A DNA stretch of 64,000 nt from Cytophagaceae bacterium (GTDB lineage Bacteria > Bacteroidota > Bacteroidia > Cytophagales > Spirosomataceae), in NCBI GenBank assembly GCA_027491315.1, contig JAIXWL010000004.1:345772-409771 (forward strand). The letters are read 5' to 3'. The translations under genes and the position numbers were made by a program. The notes under the pieces were generated by a model. It was not told the origin of the DNA, ran no database searches, and saw only the letters and a program-made list of their open reading frames with translations. This document shows positions 38,067 to 47,444 of this stretch, piece by piece. How positions within the stretch are numbered: the stretch's first letter is position 1; every line of letters begins with the position of its first letter.

Positions 38067-39977
38067 ATGAGATTACACGAACTGCATATCAACAACTTTA
38101 AATTTTTCCCAAAGCAAGACCCAAATAGTCCATTGCTTAAAATTGATGGTAAAAATTTATTGGTTTATGGAGAAAACGGAAGTGGGAAGTCCACCATTTA
38201 TTGGTCAATTTACACCTTACTCGAAAGTTCTTTCAAAATAAATGAGTTTGATGTACAAAAATACTTTGTAAAAGGAACTGAATTTGGTTTGGTAAACATT
38301 CACGCCAAAGTCACTCAGCCAGCATACATCAAAATGATTTTGAAGGACATTGCTGGAAATACAATTGAATATTATGTAGATGGAAATTTGTATAATATTG
38401 TTTCGAATATGGGTAATTCAGCCATTCGTGAAAGCGGTATGGCAAGCGATTTCATCAATTACAGAGTAATTTTCAGATTGCATAATCTCAAACATTCCAA
38501 TGAAAATAATCTTTTCGGGTGGTTTGAAGATGAGATTTTTCCTTACATACTAATTGCCAGCATCAATAGTACTAAAAGTGTTGGAGATGTGTTGAAAGCG
38601 TTGAAAAGAGGTCCTACCATGGTAAAAGCCTTTGATGAAATTGATAAAATGATTTTTCCGAATGCTGCAATGCAAAACCACGCAGAAGAAGCAGTAAGAA
38701 AAGATTTCAAGAAATTTCAGAAATACGAAAAAGAAGTAAAAAAGTGGAATACCAAACTGAAAGCATATTTGCAAGGCATAACGACTAGAGCCAATCAAAT
38801 TCTTACTCAAGACTTTCAACAGAATTTTGAAATCAAATTATATTACACTTTTTCAAAAATAAATGTTACTGAAAGTGATTTAGGTTGGGAAGACCCAATC
38901 ATTGAATTGAAAATTCCTGTTTACAACGGAAAACGCAATGCAGTAAATCGACCACACACATTTTTGAACGAAGCCAAATGGACAAGCATCGGACTTTCTA
39001 TTCGACTTGCCATTATTGAAGACTGGACAAATCGCCCAGTAACCGCCCAACTAAAAGCCTTAGTAATTGACGATATGCTTTTGAGTTTGGATATGAGCAA
39101 TCGTGATATTGTGCTAAACATTTTACTTGACAGATACGTGAACGATTATCAGTTGATATTGTTGACACACGATAGGTCATTTTATGAATTTGCTAAACGT
39201 AAAATTGATATAAAAGCAAAAAGTACCGAATGGATCTGTCTTGAAATGTTTGAGGATTTACTTTCAAAAACTCCACGTCCATATTTTAAGCCACTTAAAA
39301 CAAGTTTACAAACTGCCAAAGATTATTTTAATCAACACGATTACCCAGCTTGTGGAATTTATTTACGTAAAAGGTTTGAGGAATTACTCAAGAATTTACT
39401 TCCAGCAAAATATCGGAAAGAACCTTCCAGAGATGATGCAAATGTATTAGTTGACAGAAATTTAAACGACTTAATTAATGCTTTAAAACCTTATTGCGTT
39501 GAAGAAAATATAGACTACACAGACTTAGCCGAATTAAAAACTTACAAAGACGCCATATTGAACCCATTGGCACATAATGACATCGACGCACCATATTACA
39601 GGAGAGAACTTAGTGTTTTGATTGAAATTTTAGAAAAGTTAGAAAAGATAAAACGAGGAAGAGTTGTTCATCCGCCAAATCGAAATTTAAATTTCATTCT
39701 AAATAAACCAGACGGAACGTATTTTTCTGTGAGAATGAAATCAAAGGAAAATATTGTTTTAGTAGATGAAAACACAAAAGCTCCTAGAGTTTCAAATTTC
39801 TCCAAGTGTAAAGTATCAGGTACCGACAACAATGGAACTGTAGTAAATCTTGAAGAAAACTTTGACACATTAAAAGAAGTTTACGAAGAAATGTGTGCCA
39901 GATACGGGATTTCACCTATTCAAGACTTATCAAGAGTGTTTAATTACGATGGAAAAACATTTGATGAATTAATATAA
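38067..39977 (+). CDS. SMC/ABC-type ATPase with helical C-terminal domain
   Basis: A 636-residue protein starting 6 bases after the dGTPase. Walker A is GENGSGKS at 35-42 after the RecF-like start LHELHINNFKFF. The Walker B and D-loop region is ALVIDDMLLSLDMSNRD, with a His switch in LLTHDRSFYEFA. The usual catalytic Glu after the Walker B Asp is replaced by Asp (IDDM). The spacer between the halves is short, so no long SMC arm. The C-terminal region (about 420-540) is helical, with LRKRFEELLKNLLP and ILNPLAHNDIDAP, resembling HEPN-like modules but without a clear Arg before the His. It may sense phage DNA or drive the dGTPase; that is inferred from the operon. Confidence 0.75.
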   Translation: MRLHELHINNFKFFPKQDPNSPLLKIDGKNLLVYGENGSGKSTIYWSIYTLLESSFKINEFDVQKYFVKGTEFGLVNIHAKVTQPAYIKMILKDIAGNTIEYYVDGNLYNIVSNMGNSAIRESGMASDFINYRVIFRLHNLKHSNENNLFGWFEDEIFPYILIASINSTKSVGDVLKALKRGPTMVKAFDEIDKMIFPNAAMQNHAEEAVRKDFKKFQKYEKEVKKWNTKLKAYLQGITTRANQILTQDFQQNFEIKLYYTFSKINVTESDLGWEDPIIELKIPVYNGKRNAVNRPHTFLNEAKWTSIGLSIRLAIIEDWTNRPVTAQLKALVIDDMLLSLDMSNRDIVLNILLDRYVNDYQLILLTHDRSFYEFAKRKIDIKAKSTEWICLEMFEDLLSKTPRPYFKPLKTSLQTAKDYFNQHDYPACGIYLRKRFEELLKNLLPAKYRKEPSRDDANVLVDRNLNDLINALKPYCVEENIDYTDLAELKTYKDAILNPLAHNDIDAPYYRRELSVLIEILEKLEKIKRGRVVHPPNRNLNFILNKPDGTYFSVRMKSKENIVLVDENTKAPRVSNFSKCKVSGTDNNGTVVNLEENFDTLKEVYEEMCARYGISPIQDLSRVFNYDGKTFDELI

Positions 39978-40039
39978 ACCGATATTTGGTATTTATCTAA
40001 TCAAGTTTAATAGATTTTTTATTTATACCCTAAAACACA

Positions 40040-40066
40040 AAAACCCCATCTTTCGATGAGGTTTTT
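40040..40066. terminator. Terminator at the end of the defence operon, formerly behind tRNA-Val
   Basis: Stem AAACCCCATC / GATGAGGTTT with one mismatch and loop TTTC, T-run on the plus strand and A-run for the minus strand. It lies 6 bases outside the left 19-bp repeat, where the 3' end of the uninterrupted tRNA-Val gene would have been. Confidence 0.7.
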
Positions 40067-40071
40067 GAAGG

Positions 40072-40090
40072 GTGTGGTCCCACTAGGATT
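40072..40090. repeat. Left attachment repeat (attL)
   Basis: GTGTGGTCCCACTAGGATT, identical to 62610-62628. It is a fragment of the tRNA-Val 3' end with no tRNA around it. Confidence 0.9.
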
Positions 40091-40203
40091 ACAAATATTT
40101 CACTCACTTGCATTCATATTCATTCAAAATATAACCAATGGGGCAAATTAAGGCTAATTATTGTGCAATCAAGTACAACAAAAAGCATCAAAATGAATCA
40201 AAT

Positions 40204-40234
40204 GTTGTACCTATGTTGTACCTTTGTTGTACCT
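40204..40234 (+). promoter_or_regulatory. Three phased GTTGTACCT repeats, probable integrase arm sites (left)
   Basis: GTTGTACCT begins at 40204, 40215 and 40226, an exact 11-base period. A reversed partial copy (AGTACAAC) is at 40172-40179. The same motif occurs twice near the right end at the same period. Lies between attL and the integrase start. Confidence 0.7.
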
Positions 40235-40247
40235 AATATCTGGTTTA

Positions 40248-41444
40248 ATGGCAAGTGTAACTGTAGTATTAAAAAAGAACAAGGCTCTAGCAAATGGGGA
40301 CTACCCTCTTTACCTGAGAATAACCAAAAACAGGAAATCTGTATTTGAGTCTCTGGGGATCAGCGTATCTGAATCTCTGTGGGACGACAAAAACAAGCGA
40401 GTTAAAAGTAAGTATCCAAACTCCGCCCGCGTTAATCATACTATCGCCAGAAAAATAGCAGAAGCCAATGACAAGGTGCTTGAATTAGATGGTAAGTCAG
40501 GAGGAGTAAAGCAAATAAAGAAAGAACTCTCCCAGAAAGTAACAGGTAGCTTTACTGTATACTTCCAAGAATATTTAGATGGATTATTGGCCTCTGGAAA
40601 TGCTGGTACACATAAAAAGTGCACCTCGACATTAAAGAAGTTTAAGGAGTATGTGGGTAACCGAGATATTAGCTTTGAGGAATTCAACCTAGAATTCTTG
40701 AAATCCTATGAAAAGTACCTAAGAAGTAAAGGCAATTCGACCAATACAGTTCATGCCAATCTTAAGGTCTTTAGGATGCTATTCAATAAGGCAGTAGATG
40801 AAGATGTTATTCAAGCCCATTTAAACCCATTTTTAAAGTATAAGCTAAAGTGGGATAACGTAGAAAAGATTTTTCTTACTGAGGAGGAACTTACTGATTT
40901 TTCAAATGTAGCCACCGAGTTAGGAACCACCATTGATAAACACAAGGATTTATTCATATTTGCATGTTATGCAGCGGGTATCAGAATCTCAGACCTGCTA
41001 CAACTGAAATGGGAGAACTTTGATGGAGAATCTATAAAGTTCTTTATTTACAAGACAAAAAATCATTTATCGATCAAACTACCAGTGAAAGCTTTGCAGA
41101 TTCTAAACAAGTATAAACCAGCAAGTGAAAATCCAACGGGGTTCATTTTTCCCATCCTTAAAAATGACGAGGATCTGTCTGATCCACGTGTACTTTTACA
41201 AAGAATTTCATCGGCTACGGCGCATGCAAACAAGAATTTAAAGTTACTGGCAAAAAGGGCTAAAATAACCAAAAATGTCACCTTTCACTCTTCAAGACAC
41301 ACATTTGCTACTAGGGCTCTTTCAAAGGGAATGGCCGTTACTCATGCATCTAAATTGATGGGACATTCAAACCTTCAAGTAACCATGGGGTATGCTAAAA
41401 TCGTCAATAAGGATTTAGACGAAGCAATGGAATTATTAAACTAG
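40248..41444 (+). CDS. Tyrosine recombinase/integrase of the element
   Basis: A 398-residue protein from the ATG at 40248 (MASVTVVLKKNKALANGDYP), the usual start of Bacteroidota integrases with an arm-binding domain. Core-binding SAM-like domain about 105-195; catalytic domain about 215-395 with Arg in GIRISDLLQL, the His-x-x-Arg box HSSRHTFATRAL and the Tyr nucleophile in LMGHSNLQVTMGYAKI. It joins the element to the tRNA-Val end and, with an excisionase, removes it. Starting at the upstream ATG at 40224 would place coding sequence over the third arm repeat, so 40248 is preferred. Confidence 0.92.
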   Translation: MASVTVVLKKNKALANGDYPLYLRITKNRKSVFESLGISVSESLWDDKNKRVKSKYPNSARVNHTIARKIAEANDKVLELDGKSGGVKQIKKELSQKVTGSFTVYFQEYLDGLLASGNAGTHKKCTSTLKKFKEYVGNRDISFEEFNLEFLKSYEKYLRSKGNSTNTVHANLKVFRMLFNKAVDEDVIQAHLNPFLKYKLKWDNVEKIFLTEEELTDFSNVATELGTTIDKHKDLFIFACYAAGIRISDLLQLKWENFDGESIKFFIYKTKNHLSIKLPVKALQILNKYKPASENPTGFIFPILKNDEDLSDPRVLLQRISSATAHANKNLKLLAKRAKITKNVTFHSSRHTFATRALSKGMAVTHASKLMGHSNLQVTMGYAKIVNKDLDEAMELLN

Positions 41445-41453
41445 ATACAGAAT

Positions 41454-42338
41454 ATGAAAATTGAAGAAATCATAGTAAAACACATCAGTAACTTAAGTGA
41501 CAAATGGTATGAAAGGAAATTACATGAATTTCAAAATTCTCCATTTTTCGTTGATAACGTATTATTAAATGACCAACCAATAATAAAAGAGTATTTCACT
41601 TGTGATTATGATGAAGATGGATTTGAAATTAATCCAGACATAATTTTAAAAGAGCATGAAGAATCAAAATTCAGGTTGACTTTTGAGGATTTCGCCAAAT
41701 CAAGTAAATCATATTACTATGCTATCAATTTGTTATCTGTTTATGGAAATACCGACCAGTGGTTAATGATTGAAGATTATGATCCAAACAAGCAAGTAGA
41801 GGATTTGGAGTCGTCTTCACTACAATTAGCTAAAAAATTATTTGAATATGGATCCAAATTCTTTTCTCGCGAATTGTATGGAGAATATCTTGAAAATGTT
41901 GTTAACATCGTAAAATTGAACTTAGATTCGATCAAAGGTTCTAGAATAGAACCGTTTAAATCCTTCTTTTTTGAGAACTTTAATTCAGAAATTAAAAAGT
42001 ACTTTTCGGATTACCTCGAATATAAATATTTAATAAAAAATGATGACTCTTTAGATTTTGATTTAAATCTGGAGGAATTATCAGCACTCTTTGCAATAAT
42101 AGAAAATGCTGGCTTCATTAAAGACAAAAAGAATTTACAATTATTTGCATCCAAGTATTTTAAAATAATTAATCCTAAAGAAAAAGGATATGTAAATTTT
42201 TTATACAAAGATTTTCAAGACAGATTAAACAAACAATTAGGTAATAAAAAACATCGAACAATTGCCTTAGAGCAAGTAAACGATAGACTTTTTGGGTCAT
42301 TTGACAATTTAATGGAATTTAAAATTTCATTAGAGTAA
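41454..42338 (+). CDS. Hypothetical protein downstream of the integrase
   Basis: A 294-residue soluble, acidic protein with no signal peptide. The C-terminal half (LEELSALFAIIENAGFIKDK, LFASKYFKIINPKEKGY, LYKDFQDRLN) recalls the C-terminal helical region of RteC-like and related proteins encoded beside Bacteroidota integrases, but I cannot name the family with confidence. It starts 9 bases after the integrase and is probably in one unit with it. A regulatory role in excision is only a guess. Confidence 0.6.
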   Translation: MKIEEIIVKHISNLSDKWYERKLHEFQNSPFFVDNVLLNDQPIIKEYFTCDYDEDGFEINPDIILKEHEESKFRLTFEDFAKSSKSYYYAINLLSVYGNTDQWLMIEDYDPNKQVEDLESSSLQLAKKLFEYGSKFFSRELYGEYLENVVNIVKLNLDSIKGSRIEPFKSFFFENFNSEIKKYFSDYLEYKYLIKNDDSLDFDLNLEELSALFAIIENAGFIKDKKNLQLFASKYFKIINPKEKGYVNFLYKDFQDRLNKQLGNKKHRTIALEQVNDRLFGSFDNLMEFKISLE

Positions 42339-42534
42339 AAATATCAATATCAGGTGCGTATTTTTTTGCGCACACACCACTTTTCACTCACTATATCTTT
42401 GTTTCGTCAAGTTACCTAACGGAAAAGGCAAATGGTGAGGTGTGTCTTCCAGTTGTTTTTTCATCACACCCTTTAGGTTTTTTGGCTCATTCGGAAAATC
42501 CGTTTGAAGTTTGAAAAACGTAAATAACATCGAG

Positions 42535-42771
42535 ATGAAAATCACGAACAAAAATCTAGACGAAATTAGTCGAGCAAACATCGGTTCAGAGGTTGTAGAA
42601 CCAATATATAATACAGATCAACTAATGGACCTATTGAAGGTCTCCAGAAGAACACTCCAAGATTGGAGGGATAAAGGACTGATTGAATTCAGTGCTGTAC
42701 GTGGAAAGTTTTACTACAGATATTCTGCTGTAGTGAAAATGTTGGACAATCATTCAATTAAACAGTTTTAG
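42535..42771 (+). CDS. Excisionase-like helix-turn-helix protein (HTH_17 type)
   Basis: A 78-residue protein from the ATG at 42535 (MKITNKNLDEISRANIG). The MerR-like winged HTH is YNTDQLMDLLKVSRRTLQDW then RDKGLIEFSAVRGKFYYR, the usual form of Bacteroidota mobile-element excisionase/regulators. Its stop at 42771 is 3 bases before the next gene. It probably binds the att region to steer excision, or controls replication genes. The preceding 196 bases contain only short hairpins. Confidence 0.8.
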   Translation: MKITNKNLDEISRANIGSEVVEPIYNTDQLMDLLKVSRRTLQDWRDKGLIEFSAVRGKFYYRYSAVVKMLDNHSIKQF

Positions 42772-42774
42772 GAC

Positions 42775-44109
42775 ATGGAAGAGCAAGATAAATCGCTCCA
42801 AGTGAGCCAACTTAGCCTAGAGATAGTAATCTCTAGGCTTCCTAAAACGCTTAAAGATTGTATTAATGAGTTCAAAACAGAGGAACAAAGGCTTATAGCG
42901 CTTTCAGCTATAACCGCATTAGCTGGTTCTTTGATGCCAGATGTACAAATCAGGTATGCTGATAAAATTGAGTATCCATTTTTGTACCTACTGATTTCTA
43001 TGCCACCAGCATCTGGTAAAGGAAGCTTGAATTTATTGCATAAGCTCATAGAGGGAATAAATGTTAAGATGAGGATGGAAAATGAAGATGCTATGATGGC
43101 GTACAAAAGGGAGGTTAAAGCAATTGAGGACCTAAAAGACAAGTCAATTCCATTGCCTAAAGCACCAAGACAGCCTCTTCATTTGATTCCTGGTAATACT
43201 ACTTCTTCAAAGCTGAACGAACAATTGGCAGAGAATGATGGAATTATAGGTTCGTTAATCTTGGAAACAGAGACAGATGGTTTAACAATGATGCTTTCAA
43301 ATAAGATGGGTGAAGCCAACTCCGTACTATTTAGAAAAGCTTTTCATCATGAGTTTGATAGTCAGCTTAGAAAGAGAAAAGGCGAACATTTGATAATTTC
43401 CAGACCCAAGTTATCTATCATTGTAAGCGGTACTCCTGTTCACATTAAAGGATTGTTCAAAGGGAATGAAGATGGTTTATTCAGTCGCTTCATGATAGTC
43501 TCAGGCAATTCACCTTTAGAATGGATGGATGTCCGCCCAACGAAAGGAGAAGTTTCTTTAGATGAGAAATTTAAAGGATATGGCAAGAATTACACTGCTT
43601 TATTTGACCATTTTAAAGATCGTCGCTTAGAGGTTATGTTTTCAGAGTTTCAATGGGATAAAATCAATTCAATTGGAGAGGATTATATGCTTCAAGCAGT
43701 AGAGGAAGCAGGAGAATACGCTTCCAGTATAGGTAAAAGACATGCAGGAATGATATGTCGTGTAGCAGCTATATTTACAGCCATTAGACACTTTGAATCG
43801 GACTCAACAAGTGAGACACTATATTGTAGCGGTGGTGATTTTGAATCTGCAATTTGGCTCGTAGATCAGTCTTTTAATAATAGCTTAGCTGTATTCAAGA
43901 CCCTAAAGGGTAAAAAATCGAAGGGAATATCAAAAAAGGAAGATTTCTTCAAAAAACTACCAGATTCCTTTAGCCTCTCTGAAGTTGATTGTCTAATGAG
44001 TGACCTCAAAGTAAAGCGAAGGACAGCTAGTAGGTATATCCTTCAATTAAGAGAAGAGGGAAGGCTTGAATGTATTGGCTATCCGAGGTATCGAAAAGTA
44101 GCCTCTTAA
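42775..44109 (+). CDS. DUF3987-family P-loop protein (primase/helicase-like)
   Basis: A 444-residue protein. The start LSLEIVISRLPKTLKDCINE, the P-loop-like segment MPPASGKGSLNLL and the Walker B-like LILETETDGLTMML fit DUF3987, a family found in Bacteroidota integrative elements and linked to primase or helicase fusions. A C-terminal winged helix (SEVDCLMSDLKVKRRTASRY) is present. It may start replication of the excised element. Its TAA stop codon is the first codon of the 70-bp hairpin repeat. Confidence 0.8.
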   Translation: MEEQDKSLQVSQLSLEIVISRLPKTLKDCINEFKTEEQRLIALSAITALAGSLMPDVQIRYADKIEYPFLYLLISMPPASGKGSLNLLHKLIEGINVKMRMENEDAMMAYKREVKAIEDLKDKSIPLPKAPRQPLHLIPGNTTSSKLNEQLAENDGIIGSLILETETDGLTMMLSNKMGEANSVLFRKAFHHEFDSQLRKRKGEHLIISRPKLSIIVSGTPVHIKGLFKGNEDGLFSRFMIVSGNSPLEWMDVRPTKGEVSLDEKFKGYGKNYTALFDHFKDRRLEVMFSEFQWDKINSIGEDYMLQAVEEAGEYASSIGKRHAGMICRVAAIFTAIRHFESDSTSETLYCSGGDFESAIWLVDQSFNNSLAVFKTLKGKKSKGISKKEDFFKKLPDSFSLSEVDCLMSDLKVKRRTASRYILQLREEGRLECIGYPRYRKVAS

Positions 44110-44176
44110 ATGTAAGTGGCCAACTGGCTAAGTGGCTAACCTGAATCTTGGTTGGTCACTTGGCCACTCGGCCAGT
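44107..44176. repeat. 70-bp hairpin repeat, copy 1
   Basis: Begins at the stop codon of the DUF3987 gene. Imperfect inverted repeat with 27-base arms (44115-44141 and 44150-44176) and an 8-base loop; about 21 of 27 positions pair, more with G-U. It matches 50482-50551 at 67 of 70 positions in the same orientation. There is no T-run directly after it, so it is not a standard terminator. Confidence 0.85.
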
Positions 44177-44338
44177 AATATGAAACGATTATTTTTATAT
44201 TGTTGAATTAACTGTGTTTGAAGGAAATATCAAAAAGATTAATTGTAGCCTTTAAATAATTCTTGTTTGTACTATTGTTCAAATAATTACACCTTTATAA
44301 TTCCGTAAATTAATTTATTTCGATAAAATAATGATACT

Positions 44339-47300
44339 ATGAGATTATTGGTAGTAGTTATTCTTTTGTGCCTTAATTACTTGTCATTGGGGCAAGTAGT
44401 ACCTCAAATTTCCATTTCCAGTTCTAAGTCAACTATTACTATAGGGGATACTATTGTTTTCAAAGCAAATTATTCAGGAGGAGGATCTTCCCCTAAATTA
44501 CAATGGAAAAAAAATGGATTAAATGTTGGCAGTAATTCTGAAATATATGCTGATTACTCATTGAAAGATGGCGATAAAGTCGCTTGTGTTTTAACATCTA
44601 ATGATTCATTTAGAGTTATGAATTCAGTTTCAAGTAATTTCATAAGCCCAAAGGTTAATTCAAAATTAATACTTCCTGTATTAAATGGCGAAGGTGTTGT
44701 AGGTTTACCAATTAATTTAACATCAAGCCCGACAGAAAAAGTTATTTGGAAAAAAGATGGTGTAATTATTAGTAATCCAATTTCAGGGAATTTAGGAAGT
44801 GGCAAAATGGTGGCAGGAGATTTTTCTACTATAGCTATTCTTTCATCTCCTGGAAATATTTTCGTTGATAAATGCGGAAAATTATACGTTTGCGAACCAA
44901 GCAAAAATAGGATATTGAGATATGATAGTGAAAATAGTGAACCTATAATCGTTGCGGGAGGAAATGGAAAAGGATTAGCTACCAATCAACTTTATGAGCC
45001 CAATGATGTTTTTGTCGACGAAAATTCAGTATTGTATATTGCCGATGGGAATCGAATTGTAAAATGGCAATCAGGCTCTACATTTGGAACAACAGTAATA
45101 AATATAAATTCATCAACAAATTCTATATTTCGTGATTCTTTAGGAGACCTTTATTATAATGATTATTTTAATCATAAAGTATTTAAATGTAAGGAGGATG
45201 GCACAAACATTACTCAAATTGCTGGAACAACATCTACTGGAATTGGAAATAGCGGAGGATCAGCTAATCAATTAAATTATCCAACTGGAATATTTGTCGA
45301 CAAAAATTTTGATCTCTACATAGCAGATTCTAATAATCATAGAATTCAAAAATGGAAAAAAGGAGCTTCTTCAGGTACAACTGTAGCTGGAGGAAATGGG
45401 AATGCATATGCACTATTTCCAGGCACTTACATTTCTAATCCTAACCAATTGAGTTTCCCCAACGACGTTTTCGTTGATAAAGATCTTAACATTTTTATAA
45501 GTGCAGGAAATGATGCTAGAATTCAAAAATGGGCATTAGATTCTACTTCTGGAATTACTGTGGCTGGTGGAAATGGACAAGGTAATGCGAGTAATCAATT
45601 TTCAAATACTGCTTCAGTCTTTCTTAATGAATTCGGTGATATTATAGTTTCTGACGCATTCAACAAAAGAATTCAAAAATGGAAACAAGGTTCTTTGACT
45701 GGTGAAACAATTGCAGGTTCTAATTTTCCCACCAATAATATTACTTTAAATAAGCCGTCAGCAATACAAATAGACAAAAAAAACGATGATTTATATATTG
45801 CAGATTGGGGAACGATTCAAATTACGAAATGGCAGAATGAAAGTAAAATAGGTACACTTATAGCGAGTAGGGATTTGGATTTATGGTTGAGTAATCCTTC
45901 TGGATTATTTTTAACCACAGATGGAGCATTGTACATTTCCCAAAGAGTTGCAAATACTGTATTAAAGTGGTTGCCTGGAGCTAATAAAGGGATAATAGTT
46001 GCAGGAAGATCTACTAGTGGAAATGCCGATAGTCTTTTATACCAACCCTATTCAAGTTTTGTGGATAAAAATGGAAATATTTATGTAGTAGATTCAGAAA
46101 ACCACAGGATACAAAAATGGAAACCAGGGGCTAAAGTCGGAGTTACCGTTGCTGGCGGAAATGGTCAAGGAAATGGGAATAATCAACTAAGTTCTCCCTT
46201 TTCAATTTACGTTGATTCACTTGGTAAAATGTTTATATCAGATAGGAGTAATCAAAGAATTGTAGTTTGGAAAGAGGGAGAATCAAGCTCCATTAAAAAT
46301 GTCAAAATTACATACCCTTATAATATTAAAGTTGATAATTTCGGCAACTTTTATACCATTTCTTCATCTGCGGTAGTAAAATTTGATAGTAATTTAGAAA
46401 ATCCAATGGTAGTAGTCGGAGGGAAAGATGTTGGAAATAGTTCAAATATATTTTCAGATCCCCAAGATTTGGAAATTGACAAATATGGAAATATTTATGT
46501 TGCAGACTATGGCAATGGTAGGGTACAGAAATTCTTTTTAGAAAATTCCCAAAGTATTACACCAAAATTACCTGGAAAATATACCGCAACTGTTACAACA
46601 TTATATGGGGAATTCACCTCGAATGAATTTAAGGTAACTGCCCCTGATACAGATAAAGATGGAATTGAAGATGCTTTAGACAAATGCCCAAATACACCTG
46701 TTGGAGAAACTGTTGATGCAAATGGATGTTCTTTAAGTCAAAAAGATTCTGATAAAGATGGTGTTAATGATAAGCTTGATAAGTGCCCAGATACAACATT
46801 TGGAAACAAGGTAGATTCAAATGGTTGTGCTGATAATCAAAAAGACACTGACAAGGATGGGATTACGGATGATTTGGATAAATGCCCAGAAACTCCAGTT
46901 GGAACCAAAGTAGATAAAAATGGCTGTTCTGAAGCTCAATTAGCATGCCAAGCTATTAAACCTGTAATAATACTTAAGAATGGAATAGAATTATCAACTT
47001 CTACAAGTGGAATAAGTTATATCTGGTATCTGGATAATGAGGTAATACCTGGTGCTACAGGCTCAAGTTATTTTGCAATTAAATCAGGTAAATATTCCGT
47101 TAAAGCATTGAGCAGCACCTCTTGTGTTTCTTCTATGTCGGAGTATCAAAATATACAAATAACAGGAACTAAGGAAAATGAACTAGATTTTACTATCTCT
47201 CCTAACCCATTTACGAAATCAATTGTCGTTGAATTTCCAAATAAATTTGGTGTAGAATCAAATTTGATTATTTATGATCTAAAAGGTGCCATAGTTTATT

Positions 47301-47428
47301 CCAAAGAAAATGTTCAAAATAATGAAGAGTTGAATTTATCTCATTTGGCAACAGGGTCTTATTTTGCCTTGGTAACTTCAAAATATTCTCCATTAAGGAT
47401 GATTTTGAAAATACTAAAAGAACAATAA
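44339..47428 (+). CDS. Secreted NHL-propeller protein with TSP3 repeats and type IX sorting domain
   Basis: A 1029-residue protein. Signal peptide about 1-19 (LLCLNYLSLGQ); Ig-like part about 20-130; about ten NHL-type blades (about 145-740) of the form VAGGNGxG..NQL..P..FVD..G..YIADS.N.RIQKW. Three calcium-binding TSP3-type repeats follow (DTDKDGIEDALDKCPNTPVG and two more, about 775-860), then a PKD/Ig-like segment. The last 80 residues (ISPNPFTKSIVVEF ... GSYFALVTSK) are a type IX secretion sorting domain. It should be exported and fixed to the cell surface. The protein at 47933 has the same build. Possible roles are adhesion or surface protection. Confidence 0.88.
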   Translation: MRLLVVVILLCLNYLSLGQVVPQISISSSKSTITIGDTIVFKANYSGGGSSPKLQWKKNGLNVGSNSEIYADYSLKDGDKVACVLTSNDSFRVMNSVSSNFISPKVNSKLILPVLNGEGVVGLPINLTSSPTEKVIWKKDGVIISNPISGNLGSGKMVAGDFSTIAILSSPGNIFVDKCGKLYVCEPSKNRILRYDSENSEPIIVAGGNGKGLATNQLYEPNDVFVDENSVLYIADGNRIVKWQSGSTFGTTVININSSTNSIFRDSLGDLYYNDYFNHKVFKCKEDGTNITQIAGTTSTGIGNSGGSANQLNYPTGIFVDKNFDLYIADSNNHRIQKWKKGASSGTTVAGGNGNAYALFPGTYISNPNQLSFPNDVFVDKDLNIFISAGNDARIQKWALDSTSGITVAGGNGQGNASNQFSNTASVFLNEFGDIIVSDAFNKRIQKWKQGSLTGETIAGSNFPTNNITLNKPSAIQIDKKNDDLYIADWGTIQITKWQNESKIGTLIASRDLDLWLSNPSGLFLTTDGALYISQRVANTVLKWLPGANKGIIVAGRSTSGNADSLLYQPYSSFVDKNGNIYVVDSENHRIQKWKPGAKVGVTVAGGNGQGNGNNQLSSPFSIYVDSLGKMFISDRSNQRIVVWKEGESSSIKNVKITYPYNIKVDNFGNFYTISSSAVVKFDSNLENPMVVVGGKDVGNSSNIFSDPQDLEIDKYGNIYVADYGNGRVQKFFLENSQSITPKLPGKYTATVTTLYGEFTSNEFKVTAPDTDKDGIEDALDKCPNTPVGETVDANGCSLSQKDSDKDGVNDKLDKCPDTTFGNKVDSNGCADNQKDTDKDGITDDLDKCPETPVGTKVDKNGCSEAQLACQAIKPVIILKNGIELSTSTSGISYIWYLDNEVIPGATGSSYFAIKSGKYSVKALSSTSCVSSMSEYQNIQITGTKENELDFTISPNPFTKSIVVEFPNKFGVESNLIIYDLKGAIVYSKENVQNNEELNLSHLATGSYFALVTSKYSPLRMILKILKEQ

Positions 47429-47444
47429 TGTTGAATATTGCAAA

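Noticed and set aside
40204..40234. Start of a CRISPR array
   Set aside because: The repeat is 9 bases with an 11-base period; no spacer-sized gaps and no cas genes.
40163..40348. Short frame across the integrase arm repeats
   Set aside because: It overlaps the integrase gene in another frame and translates repeated sites; not protein-like.
44107..44176. Integron attC site
   Set aside because: The folded shape is similar, but the GTTRRRY/RYYYAAC boxes are not at the outer ends and no integron integrase is nearby.
44554..44985. 143-codon minus-strand frame inside the propeller gene
   Set aside because: Antisense shadow of a repeat-rich gene; no own start context or family.
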